64,000 nt of DNA from Methyloversatilis sp. (lineage in GTDB: Bacteria; Pseudomonadota; Gammaproteobacteria; Burkholderiales; Rhodocyclaceae): NCBI GenBank assembly GCA_016791045.1, contig JAEUNO010000031.1:159470-223469 (forward strand), given 5' to 3'. A program made the translations under genes and the position numbers. The notes beneath the pieces are model-generated. The model was not told the origin of the DNA, made no database searches, and saw only the letters and a program-made list of their open reading frames with translations. Position 1 is the first letter of the stretch; every line of letters starts with the position of its first letter. Below, in pieces: positions 8,898-16,987 of this stretch.

Positions 8898-10976
8898 TCA
8901 GAACCACGCATTCAGCGTGACGCTGCCGAAACGGCGCCAGTAGCCGCTGCCGCCGCCCGGCGATCCGGCCTCGCTGTCGGACATGCCGGCGGCTGCGCGC
9001 AGCTGCCAGCCGGGCCCGAGGTCGTAGGCGACCCAGCCTTCGAGCAGATAGTTGCGGCCGGACGCGCCGTTGCCGTCGCCATCGGTCTCGTCGTAGCGAC
9101 CGAATGCAGCCTTGGCGTAATAGCTCCACGGGCGCACGTCGTCGTAGATCGACACGAAGGCCCGGTACTCGAGATAGCGGTCCGGGTTGTAGTAGCCGCG
9201 ATTGGCGCGGCTGACGTTCCACGGCCGGCTGTTCTCGAAACGATTGCCCTCGATGCCCAGCCGGATCTGCGGGCGCGTCCACAGCGCATAGTCGCCACGC
9301 CAGGCGATGCGGTTGCGCTGGTTGTCGTCGTCGAACTCGAGCCGCGCGACGCTGCCGGCGAAGCTCCAGCGCGGCGTCGGCGTATAGGTCGCACCGATCG
9401 ACACGTCGCGGAAATTCACTTCGTTGCGCAGCGCACTGATGGTATCGATGATGCCGCTGCCGGTTTCCGCGTCGATGCGCCACAGATCAGCGGGGACGTA
9501 GCGCAGGCGCGCACGCCACAGCGTGCTCTGCCAGCCGTCGTAATCGCGTCGGCCGAGCGTGAAGCTGGGCCACAGCGTGCCGCGGCTGCCGCGCACCTCG
9601 CCCAGACGCAATCCGTAGGTCGCGCTGATTTCGCTGCCGCTGACCGTGCGGCGCGGCGATCGTGTTCCGGTTTCGTAGCCGCTGATCTGTGGCAGACGCA
9701 CGCCGACCTCGAAAAAATCGGTCGGCGAACGTCGCCAGCCGGCCAGCGCGAAGGGCGTGACGATACGCAACCGGTCGGCGTCGTCCGACCAGTCGATGCC
9801 GGCCGAGGCGTAGTGCTGCGTATCCCGCCGGATGCGGTAATCGCGCAGCCACAGCGCGCCGTCGTCGTCGATGTCGGCCAGCAGCGGCATGGCCTCGTCG
9901 GCGTATCCGGCCCAGTACAGTGCGCGCGCTTTCGCGACCTTCAGGCCGGGATCTGCAGACGCATCCAGGCGGTCGAACTCGCTGATCGCGGCGCGATGCC
10001 GCCCGGCAAAGTTCTCCGCCTGCGCCAGACCGAGCTGTGCATCGGCGTCGTCCGGATCGGTCTGCAGCAGGGTGGCGTAGATCGCCCGCGCACCGGCCGG
10101 GTCGTCCGACCACAGCAGCGCGCGCGCCAGGCCGCGTTGCGCCGTGCGGTCGTCCGGCTGGTCGGCGAGCAGCTTGCGCCACGCCTCGGCCGAACAGGGG
10201 TGACGGTCCAGCGCGGCGCAGGCCTGCGCAAGGCCGCGCCAGGTTTCAGGCAAGCCGATTCCTTCGGCGTGCGCGTCCGAGAACAGCGTACGGGCACCCG
10301 CGGCATCGCCTGACCACAAGGTCTGCCAGGCCAGCGGCAGCAACCAGTCGGTGCGTCGCTCGGGCGCGAGTTGAAGCGCTTGCCGCCAGGCGAGCGCCGA
10401 CTCGGCGTTGCGGTCGGCATAGCCCAGCACGCGTGCCACCTCGGCCGTGCGTGCCGCATCCGCGCGGTCCACCCGGGCCAGCTGTGCGTAGGTGTCGAGT
10501 GCGCCGTTGTAGTCCTGCGCCGCGGTGCGCGAACGTGCCAGGCCGAGCAGGGATTCGATCAGGCCGCGCCGGCTGTCGCTGACCGAGGCTGCATCGGACC
10601 AGCCATTCATCCGCTGCTGGAACAGCGCCGCAGCGCGTTCGAAGCGACCCGCCCAGAGCGACTGCCAGGCGAGTGAAGGGAGGATGTCGGCCTGTCGGGC
10701 GGGTGCCACGCGCAGGGCGCGTTCATACAGGTCGGCGGCGGCCTCGTTCCGGTCGGCAAATCCTTCGACCCGCGCGGCTTCGATCAGCAGGTCGGTATCG
10801 TCCGGAAACTGCTGCACCAGACCGCGGTAGAGCTCGATCGCCGGTGCGTACTCTCGCGCGTCGACCAGCCTGCGCGCTTCCTCTCGCTGCGGGTGAGCGG
10901 CGAAAGCGGGCTTCAATGCGGGCAGCGAAAGCATCAGCGTCAGGGCGAGCGTCAGGGCAGGCAGTGCGCGCGTCAT
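8898..10976 (-). CDS. TPR-repeat outer-membrane protein, PgaA-like polysaccharide exporter
   Basis: 692 residues from ATG 10976. A signal peptide (Arg, a Leu/Ala core, cleavage after AFA near residue 26) is followed by about 350 residues of tetratricopeptide-like repeats, then roughly 300 residues with alternating aromatic beta-strands ending in Phe, as expected of an outer-membrane barrel. E. coli PgaA (periplasmic TPR superhelix plus barrel) exports poly-beta-1,6-GlcNAc; the adjacent pgaC/pgaD genes support the same role here. It is shorter than E. coli PgaA (about 800). The barrel may instead be of the YaiO type. A TTG at 11009 extends the frame by 11 residues but spoils the signal peptide, so it was not chosen. 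Confidence 0.75.
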   Translation of the reverse strand: MTRALPALTLALTLMLSLPALKPAFAAHPQREEARRLVDAREYAPAIELYRGLVQQFPDDTDLLIEAARVEGFADRNEAAADLYERALRVAPARQADILPSLAWQSLWAGRFERAAALFQQRMNGWSDAASVSDSRRGLIESLLGLARSRTAAQDYNGALDTYAQLARVDRADAARTAEVARVLGYADRNAESALAWRQALQLAPERRTDWLLPLAWQTLWSGDAAGARTLFSDAHAEGIGLPETWRGLAQACAALDRHPCSAEAWRKLLADQPDDRTAQRGLARALLWSDDPAGARAIYATLLQTDPDDADAQLGLAQAENFAGRHRAAISEFDRLDASADPGLKVAKARALYWAGYADEAMPLLADIDDDGALWLRDYRIRRDTQHYASAGIDWSDDADRLRIVTPFALAGWRRSPTDFFEVGVRLPQISGYETGTRSPRRTVSGSEISATYGLRLGEVRGSRGTLWPSFTLGRRDYDGWQSTLWRARLRYVPADLWRIDAETGSGIIDTISALRNEVNFRDVSIGATYTPTPRWSFAGSVARLEFDDDNQRNRIAWRGDYALWTRPQIRLGIEGNRFENSRPWNVSRANRGYYNPDRYLEYRAFVSIYDDVRPWSYYAKAAFGRYDETDGDGNGASGRNYLLEGWVAYDLGPGWQLRAAAGMSDSEAGSPGGGSGYWRRFGSVTLNAWF

Positions 10977-11014
10977 GGAACGGGATGTTGCGGGCAAGTC
11001 GTATAACAAAAGTA

Positions 11015-12286
11015 TCAGGCCTCGCGCCCGGTGCGCGGCGTGTTCCAGGTGATGGACTGTCGCGCAGGCGCAACAAACAGGTGGTGCAGCGACATGCAGG
11101 TGGTGATCGCAAGGAAGGCCCAGTAAACAAGCGGATAGAACACGGCGTACGGAAAGTAGCGCCAGATTCCGCGGTCATACCGGTGGTCGATCAGCGTGCC
11201 CAGGGCGAGCTGTATCAGGCACAGGGTGGCGATCACCATGCCCCACAGATTGGGCAGCGGCGACGCACCGACCGGTGGAAAGCCGATCGCCCACGATGTG
11301 ATCCAGAGAGAAGTCATCGCGACGAATACGATGGCCCAGCAGATCGACAGCACCGATTCGATGAACATCGGCCACATGCGGCGATAGCGCCAGTGCAGGA
11401 TGACGTCGCGATGGCGGCGCAGCACCTGCATCAGGCCGCGCGCCCAGCGCAGGCGCTGCCGGAACAGCGCCCGGAAGTGCGTCGGCACGGTCATCCATAC
11501 GATGGCGTGCGGCTCGTAGCGGATGTCGTGAAAGTGGCGCTGCAGTTTCCAGGTCAGTTCGATGTCTTCGGTCGGCATGTCGGGCGAAAAGCTGCCGACC
11601 GACTGCACCGCGCTCTTGCGGAAGGCGGCGACCACGCCCGACACGGTGACGATGCGGCCCCAGATCCGCTGCGAACGCCGCAGCAGGCTGACGATGGACG
11701 TGAATTCGATCGCCTGCAGCCGGCTCAGGAAGTTGTCGACGTTGCGCACCCGCGGATTGCCGGTGACTGCGGCGACGCGGGCGCTCTGAAAGTGCGGGAC
11801 CAGATGCCACAGGATGTCCTGTTCGGGCTCTGCATCGGCATCCATGATGAGCACGATGTCGCCGCGCAGCATCGGCAACGCGTCGTTCAGCGCCATCGCC
11901 TTGCCCTCGTTGATGCGCTTGTCGATCAGGCGCACCCGGCCCGTCTGCACGAAAGGCAACACCTGGCGCACCGTGCCGTCGCTGGAGCCGTCATTGACCA
12001 CCACGATTTCGTAGTCCGGGTAGTCGACAGCGCACGCGGCGACCAGCGAGCGCGCGATCACTGCATCTTCGTTGTGCGCCGGAATCAGGATGCTGACGGG
12101 CGGGGCGAAGCTGCGGTCGGGCGCCGCCGCACCCGGCTCGTCGCGTTCCCAGCGGAACACGAAGAACAGCGACGTGGTGATCCACACCAGACTGGAAATG
12201 ATGGGGTAGGCAGCAAAGAAGAACAGCGCCACCGAGTAGGTGCCGGTGTACTGAAAGCTGATCAGCAGGCCTTCGAGCACGTCCAT
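11015..12286 (-). CDS. pgaC: PgaC-like processive glycosyltransferase (poly-GlcNAc synthase)
   Basis: 423 residues: two N-terminal membrane helices, a GT-2 domain (SILIPAHNED, VNDGSSDGT, DAD near residue 170, TEDIELTW and the processive QRLRWARG motif), then three to four C-terminal helices. These are the hallmarks of the membrane beta-glycosyltransferases that polymerise and translocate poly-N-acetylglucosamine or similar beta-glycans from UDP-sugars. The pgaD-like gene immediately upstream makes PgaC the best assignment; PgaCD in E. coli is activated by cyclic di-GMP. The gap to pgaD is 9 nt. A hyaluronan- or cellulose-type product cannot be excluded from sequence. Confidence 0.85.
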   Translation of the reverse strand: MDVLEGLLISFQYTGTYSVALFFFAAYPIISSLVWITTSLFFVFRWERDEPGAAAPDRSFAPPVSILIPAHNEDAVIARSLVAACAVDYPDYEIVVVNDGSSDGTVRQVLPFVQTGRVRLIDKRINEGKAMALNDALPMLRGDIVLIMDADAEPEQDILWHLVPHFQSARVAAVTGNPRVRNVDNFLSRLQAIEFTSIVSLLRRSQRIWGRIVTVSGVVAAFRKSAVQSVGSFSPDMPTEDIELTWKLQRHFHDIRYEPHAIVWMTVPTHFRALFRQRLRWARGLMQVLRRHRDVILHWRYRRMWPMFIESVLSICWAIVFVAMTSLWITSWAIGFPPVGASPLPNLWGMVIATLCLIQLALGTLIDHRYDRGIWRYFPYAVFYPLVYWAFLAITTCMSLHHLFVAPARQSITWNTPRTGREA

Positions 12287-12295
12287 GACCGCCGG

Positions 12296-12709
12296 TCAGC
12301 CCTTGCCGAACAGGCGCGACACTCCTGGATTGACGCTGCGCGGCGCGAGGCAGCGATACAGCTTTCGGGAATCGACGACGCCGATCACCGTGATGGGCGC
12401 GGTGCGCAGCATGTCCCAGTCGGCCACCACCGGGCGCCCGGCCCAGTCGTGCAGGTATTCGGCCTTCGTGTCAGGCAACCGGCGCCGGGGGCCCTTGAGC
12501 TTGAACAACGCCAGATTGTGCAGCACCCAGTACAGCGTCACCGTCGGGCTGATGATCAAAGTGGCAACGATCATCCAGGCCAGTACGCCGTAGTCGGGCA
12601 GGTCGCGACCGACCAGCACCCATGCCCAGCCGAACAGGAACCACCCCGTGGCGACGACGACGACATGCAGCAGTCGCTGACCCGCGCCGCGCAGCGGCTC
12701 ACGGCGCAT
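12296..12709 (-). CDS. pgaD: PgaD-like small inner-membrane partner of PgaC
   Basis: 137 residues with two hydrophobic segments (about 10-30 and 45-68) and a cytoplasmic tail, as in PgaD, which binds c-di-GMP together with PgaC to permit glycan synthesis. The ATG at 12709 overlaps the TGA of the upstream PEP-CTERM gene (ATGA), which decides the start; a longer frame exists but would enter that gene. It resembles the family in size, topology and position rather than strongly in sequence. Confidence 0.72.
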   Translation of the reverse strand: MRREPLRGAGQRLLHVVVVATGWFLFGWAWVLVGRDLPDYGVLAWMIVATLIISPTVTLYWVLHNLALFKLKGPRRRLPDTKAEYLHDWAGRPVVADWDMLRTAPITVIGVVDSRKLYRCLAPRSVNPGVSRLFGKG

Positions 12710-13521
12710 CAGGTACGTCGCCGGGCGGCAACGGCGATCAGGCCCAGCCCACCCAGCAGCATCCACCAGGTGGCGGGTTCGGGTACCGGCAGCGGCTGCG
12801 TCAGGCTGAGCAGGTTCTCGGTCGGCACGAGCGTCCAGTCGGCGGCACCCTCGCGCGACCAGCGCAGGTCGACGACGCCTGCTTCCAGCCGGTTGTAGGC
12901 ACCCAGCTGAAAGCGGTAAAGGCCGACGTCAAGCAGGATGTCCTGCTCGAAGCCGAGCCGGTCACGCGGATTCACGCCGTCCTTGACCAGCGACAGCATC
13001 GCGCCGTCTGCGCCGTAAAGATTGAAGAAGAAGCCGTCGTCATACAGCACGCCGAAGTTGTAGAGGCTCTTTTCGGTGATGCGGATGTAGCCGTCGAAGC
13101 GCGACAGCCAGTTGGTCTGTGGCTCGCTCAGCGGCAGTTCAAGCGTGGTTCCCCATTGCGCGGCGTACATCGCGTTGTAGAGCGTGTTGCCGAAATTCAC
13201 CTGGCTCGCGATGCCGGTCCAGCGTTCGATGACGCCGGACTGTCCTGCCGGCTGGTCGATCAGCGCATGCCAGTCGGCGATGCCCCAGATGCCGGTGCCC
13301 CAGGCAAAGTCGGAGATCGGTTGTCCGCTGCCATACGAGAGCGTGGCTTCATCCCACAGCACGGTGCTGCCCTGCCAGTTGTCATCGATCTTGACGAACA
13401 GCGCATCCGATCCGCCACCGGTGCCGTAGCTTCCGGGCAGTGCAGGTGCCAGGTCGACGGCGAAGGCTGCGAGCGGTGCCGCCAGGGCCGTCGCCAGCAA
13501 TGACGAGAGTGATTTTTTCAT
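12709..13521 (-). CDS. PEP-CTERM surface protein with PA14-like domain
   Basis: 270 residues. An N-terminal signal peptide starts with MKKSLSSLLATALAAPLAAF; the middle resembles a PA14-type beta-sandwich (DGYIRITEKSLYNFGV, YNRLEAGVVDLRW); residues 246-270 form the PEP-CTERM sorting tail, VPEPATW followed by a hydrophobic helix and the basic end ARRRT. Such tails are recognised by exosortase (EpsH), which processes proteins destined for the outer surface or matrix. PA14 domains often bind carbohydrate. The gene is the first of an operon and is translationally coupled to pgaD, suggesting a matrix or glycan-associated role with poly-GlcNAc. No exosortase gene is in the window. Confidence 0.85.
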   Translation of the reverse strand: MKKSLSSLLATALAAPLAAFAVDLAPALPGSYGTGGGSDALFVKIDDNWQGSTVLWDEATLSYGSGQPISDFAWGTGIWGIADWHALIDQPAGQSGVIERWTGIASQVNFGNTLYNAMYAAQWGTTLELPLSEPQTNWLSRFDGYIRITEKSLYNFGVLYDDGFFFNLYGADGAMLSLVKDGVNPRDRLGFEQDILLDVGLYRFQLGAYNRLEAGVVDLRWSREGAADWTLVPTENLLSLTQPLPVPEPATWWMLLGGLGLIAVAARRRT

Positions 13522-13919
13522 GACTTTGGTGTCCGGATTGAGCGAAGTCCTGCAGCATCGGACGCGTGCGTTACTGCGCCATGACTGCGTTTGGGACCGA
13601 TTATGTAATACAACTTAGGTTATGTGGCTGCCGGAAGGCAGGACTCCCGTCACAACCGTCGACGTGCAGGCCTGCGGGAATGCCAACTATTGTTACAACG
13701 GGCCTTCCGGACCACGTCGTGGCGCTGTGGTCCGCCGCGGCAGCGCATGCTCGAACACAGTACGGGCAGTGCACGCTGTGCCTCCGAGCTACGTTCTGCG
13801 CCACGGCACCGCTGCCGCTATACTTCGCCGCGATTTGTGCGCGCCCGGCGCACTCCGGCGCCCGTCCGGCCGATGTGCCCGCGCCGATTCACCGTTCAAT
13901 GTCCAGTGACCGTCACGCC
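13522..13919. other. Divergent intergenic region (PEP-CTERM/pga operon and serCB)
   Basis: About 400 nt between the divergent PEP-CTERM and serC genes. It should hold both promoters. I see an AT-richer patch at 13600-13625 and a short GCAGGCCTGC palindrome (13667-13676), but no clear sigma-54 (GG-N10-GC) site, no c-di-GMP riboswitch core and no convincing gene. Confidence 0.5.
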
Positions 13920-15086
13920 ATGACCGCCGAAAAGCCCCTGATCCGTCCGTTGCGGCCCTCGTTCTCCTCCGGGCCGTGCGTGAAGCGTCCGGGCTGGACG
14001 CTGGCGGCGCTGGACGATGCCTTCATCGGACGTTCGCACCGCGCACCGCAGGGTCTGGCCAGGCTCAGGGCGGTCATCGACCTCAGCCGCGAGGTGCTCG
14101 GCGTGCCGGATGACTACCGGATTGCCATCGTGCCCGGCTCGGATACCGGTGCGGTCGAAATGGCGTTGTGGTCGCTGCTCGGCGAACGCGACGTCGACTG
14201 TCTGGCGTGGGAAACCTTCGGCCAGAGCTGGGTCACGGACGTCGACAGCGTGTTGAAACTGGCTGGCGCCCGTACGTTTGTCGCACCGTTCGGCAGCCTG
14301 CCCGACCTGAAAGCCGTCAGCTGGGCGCACGATGTGGTGTTCACGTGGAATGGCACGAGTGGTGGCGTGCGCGTACCCGACGGTGACTGGATCGCCGACG
14401 ATCGCAGCGGCCTGTCGATCTGCGACGCCACGTCGGCCGCCTTCGCGATGGAATTGCCCTGGCCGAAACTCGACGTGACCACCTGGTCATGGCAGAAGGT
14501 GCTCGGCGGCGAGGCGGCGCACGGCATGATCGTGCTCAGCCCGCGCGCGGTCGAGCGGCTCGAGCGCCATGTGCCTGCGTGGCCGGTGCCGAAGCTGTTC
14601 CGCATGACCAACAAGGCGGGCCTGATCGAAGACCTGTTTGCCGGCAGCACGATCAATACGCCGTCGATGCTGTGTGTCGAGGACCAGATCGATGCGCTGC
14701 GCTGGGCCGCGTCCATCGGCGGACTGCCCGGCCTGATCGCGCGCAGCATGGCCAGCTTCGACATGCTGGCGCGCTGGATCGATCGCAGTCACTGGGCGGC
14801 CTTCCTGGCCGAAGACCCGGCGACCCGCTCGAACACCTCGGTCTGTCTGAAGATTGTCGATCCGTGGTTCACCACGCGGCCACAGGCGACGCAGTGGGCG
14901 CGGGTGCGCCGCATGTGCGCGCTGCTCGAGCAGGAAGAGGCCGCCTTCGACGTGGCGGCCTACCGCGATGCACCACCCGGCTTCCGAATCTGGTGCGGCG
15001 CCACCGTTGATGCCGCCGATGTCGCCGCCCTGACGCCCTGGCTGGATTGGGCCTATGAAACCGTCAAGCAGGAATCCTCCGAATGA
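13920..15086 (+). CDS. serC: Phosphoserine aminotransferase (Methanosarcina/rhizobial type)
   Basis: 388 residues of a class V aminotransferase. It converts 3-phosphohydroxypyruvate and glutamate to phosphoserine, using PLP, in the cytoplasm. The stretch TWSWQKVLGGEAAHG carries the Schiff-base lysine and resembles the short SerC subgroup found in methanogens and alphaproteobacteria rather than the E. coli form. ATG 13920 gives the family's usual N-terminus (SFSSGPCVKRPGW); an earlier in-frame ATG at 13899 is less likely. The last four bases overlap serB (ATGA). Serine is also the C1 acceptor of the serine cycle in serine-cycle methylotrophs. Confidence 0.88.
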   Translation: MTAEKPLIRPLRPSFSSGPCVKRPGWTLAALDDAFIGRSHRAPQGLARLRAVIDLSREVLGVPDDYRIAIVPGSDTGAVEMALWSLLGERDVDCLAWETFGQSWVTDVDSVLKLAGARTFVAPFGSLPDLKAVSWAHDVVFTWNGTSGGVRVPDGDWIADDRSGLSICDATSAAFAMELPWPKLDVTTWSWQKVLGGEAAHGMIVLSPRAVERLERHVPAWPVPKLFRMTNKAGLIEDLFAGSTINTPSMLCVEDQIDALRWAASIGGLPGLIARSMASFDMLARWIDRSHWAAFLAEDPATRSNTSVCLKIVDPWFTTRPQATQWARVRRMCALLEQEEAAFDVAAYRDAPPGFRIWCGATVDAADVAALTPWLDWAYETVKQESSE

Positions 15087-15760
15087 ATCGCGCCATCCTG
15101 TTCGACTGCGACAGCACGTTGTCGACGATTGAAGGCATCGATGTGCTGGCCGAGCAGGCCGGCGTGGTCGATCAGGTCGTGCCGCTGACCACCGCCGCGA
15201 TGGACGGCCGGCTGAAACTCGAAGACGCCTACGCGGCGCGGCTGGACCTGATACGGCCGGACGCTGCCGCCATCGAGGCGCTCGGCCAGCGCTACATCGA
15301 TACGCGGGTGGCGGGCGCGTGCAAGGCGGTCGCCGCACTGCGTGCGCTGGGCTGGCAGGTGCATGTGGTCAGTGGCGGCATCCGCCAGGCGGTGCTGGCG
15401 CTGGCGCGCCACCTCGGCGTGCCGGACGAGCGCGTGCATGCAGTCGACCTGCAGTTCGACGACGCCGGTGCATATGCCGGCTTCGACCGCACATCGCCGC
15501 TGGCGCGCAGCGGCGGCAAGGCCGAAGTGTGCCGGGCGGTGCTGGGCGAGGTGGACAGCGTCGTCATGGTGGGCGACGGCATCACGGATCTGGAGGCCGG
15601 CGACGCCGGTGCGACCGTGATCGGCTTCGGCGGTGTCGTGCGGCGCGACATCGTGGCGCGTCGCGCGCATCACTTCATCGATCGCGCCGACCTGCGTGAA
15701 GTCGTCAAACTTGTCGCCACGCCGGAAGAATTCGACCGCGTCGACCTGCTGCTGCGCTGA
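15083..15760 (+). CDS. serB: Phosphoserine phosphatase
   Basis: 225 residues of the HAD superfamily: nucleophile motif FDCDST (Asp8, Asp10), a second motif VVSGG, and the C-terminal GDGITDLEAG metal-binding motif. The alpha-helical cap is small, as in SerB. It hydrolyses O-phosphoserine to serine, the last step of the pathway, directly after SerC. It lacks the N-terminal ACT-like domain of many SerB proteins. It is translationally coupled to serC. SerA is not in the window. Confidence 0.88.
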   Translation: MNRAILFDCDSTLSTIEGIDVLAEQAGVVDQVVPLTTAAMDGRLKLEDAYAARLDLIRPDAAAIEALGQRYIDTRVAGACKAVAALRALGWQVHVVSGGIRQAVLALARHLGVPDERVHAVDLQFDDAGAYAGFDRTSPLARSGGKAEVCRAVLGEVDSVVMVGDGITDLEAGDAGATVIGFGGVVRRDIVARRAHHFIDRADLREVVKLVATPEEFDRVDLLLR

Positions 15761-15763
15761 GCG

Positions 15764-16216
15764 TCAGCGCGCCGCGCCGGTGCGGCGCAGCGGCCCGAAG
15801 CACTGCTTCACCTCCGGCGCCACGCATACGATGTGCTGGTCGCCTTCAGGGTTGAACTTCACGTACACGGTGTAGAGCCGGTTCGTGTCGTCCTCCTTCG
15901 AACCGGCACAGTCGGTGCCGCCATGGTCCTTCAGGATGGTCGCCTCCAGCTTGTAGAAGCCGGTGTCCGATCCCTTCGGATCGAACACATAGGCCATTTC
16001 GCTGCGCTCTTCGCCGCTCTGCACCGAACCGCTGCCGTCCAGGCGGTACTCGTAGGTTTCGCTGCACTGCGCCGGATCGGTCCAGCTCCATGCACCGGCC
16101 AGCTGCGGTACCGGCGATGCTGCGCGCTCGGCATCGGCCGGAACGGCCTGGGCGGTCTGCGCGGCAAGCAGGCCGAAGGACAGCAGGCAGGCGAGCTTCA
16201 GGGAAGGTGAGGGCAT
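15764..16216 (-). CDS. Hypothetical secreted protein
   Basis: 150 residues. A signal peptide (hydrophobic 6-20, cleavage after AQA near residue 23) precedes a small acidic domain with four cysteines (CSE, DCAGS, VCVAP, KQCFG), which could form two disulfides in the periplasm. The start is set by the signal peptide and a GGAG about 7 nt upstream; the frame extends further upstream without sense. It is convergent with serB (3 nt gap). I do not recognise the family and propose no function. Confidence 0.7.
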   Translation of the reverse strand: MPSPSLKLACLLSFGLLAAQTAQAVPADAERAASPVPQLAGAWSWTDPAQCSETYEYRLDGSGSVQSGEERSEMAYVFDPKGSDTGFYKLEATILKDHGGTDCAGSKEDDTNRLYTVYVKFNPEGDQHIVCVAPEVKQCFGPLRRTGAAR

Positions 16217-16419
16217 GACGGACTCCGTTGCGGGGCGTGTGAGGGATGGACTGGATGGCCCATTCTGGCAATGACTGCGCTTTCCGACACGGGCGCCGTG
16301 CCCGAGTTCGTCCGGCGCGGAACGATTTCGCGCGGCGCTGTCGAAATGCGCGGACATCTTTCCACACATGGCGCTGACTGCCCGTATCGGACACCCTCCG
16401 AGCCCCTGAGGACGCACAC

Positions 16420-16971
16420 ATGGTTGACAGCGCAATCATCGCCCACCTGTTCAGCGTGGCGGCAGCCCTCTCGGGCTACCCTGCGATCGCCGAACCGGAT
16501 AGACCGTTGCTTAGGCTGATGACGCCCGCGGCGCTGGTCGAGGAAGTCTGCCCGGACGCGCCTTCTGACTGCGAGAAGCTGGTCGCGCTGTACGACCGCG
16601 AACGCCATCAGGTGTTGATACGGTCCGATCTCGACCTGCAGGACGCGGCCGACAATTCCTTCCTGGTGCACGAGTTCGTCCATGTGCTCGAAGCGCGTCA
16701 GAAGGGTGCGGCGTATCAGCAGGATTGCGCCGCGACATTGCGTTCGGAGCGCGAAGCCTACCGCGTGCAGAACCTCTATCTCGGTCGCGAAGGGCGCCCG
16801 GAGCGGCATGGCGGCATGCTCGCCCACCGCGTCTGTTCGGCCGACCAGCCAGGCGGCAGCGGCACCATGAAACTCGAAATGGCGCCCGCCGGCCCGCGCG
16901 ACGAACAGGCGCTCGAAGCCTTCATGCAGGACCTGAACCGGCGCGACGCGTCTCCGGCGCGCCGCCGGTGA
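16420..16971 (+). CDS. Small HExxH-type protein (DUF6647-like), putative metallopeptidase
   Basis: 183 residues with an H-E-F-V-H motif at 84-88, the zinc-binding signature of metallopeptidases, preceded by a strand (HQVLIRSDLDL) as in minimal zincin-like proteins. Residues 5-24 form a weakly hydrophobic signal-like segment ending AIA, so periplasmic location is possible. Three cysteines (44, 51, 104 approx.) could support disulfides. The family name DUF6647 is from memory. Its stop lies in an inverted repeat GTGACGGC/GCCGTCAC (16968-16991) that spans this stop and the stop of the convergent dehydrogenase gene. Confidence 0.65.
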   Translation: MVDSAIIAHLFSVAAALSGYPAIAEPDRPLLRLMTPAALVEEVCPDAPSDCEKLVALYDRERHQVLIRSDLDLQDAADNSFLVHEFVHVLEARQKGAAYQQDCAATLRSEREAYRVQNLYLGREGRPERHGGMLAHRVCSADQPGGSGTMKLEMAPAGPRDEQALEAFMQDLNRRDASPARRR

Positions 16972-16987
16972 CGGCCGGCCGGCGCCG

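Noticed and set aside
10673-12898. 741-codon plus-strand frame over the pga operon
   Set aside because: Shadow of the minus-strand TPR and glycosyltransferase genes, with low-complexity composition.
13522-13919. c-di-GMP riboswitch or sigma-54 promoter ahead of the PEP-CTERM/pga operon
   Set aside because: No GEMM core sequence, and the one TGGCA...GC candidate has the wrong spacing (7 instead of 10).
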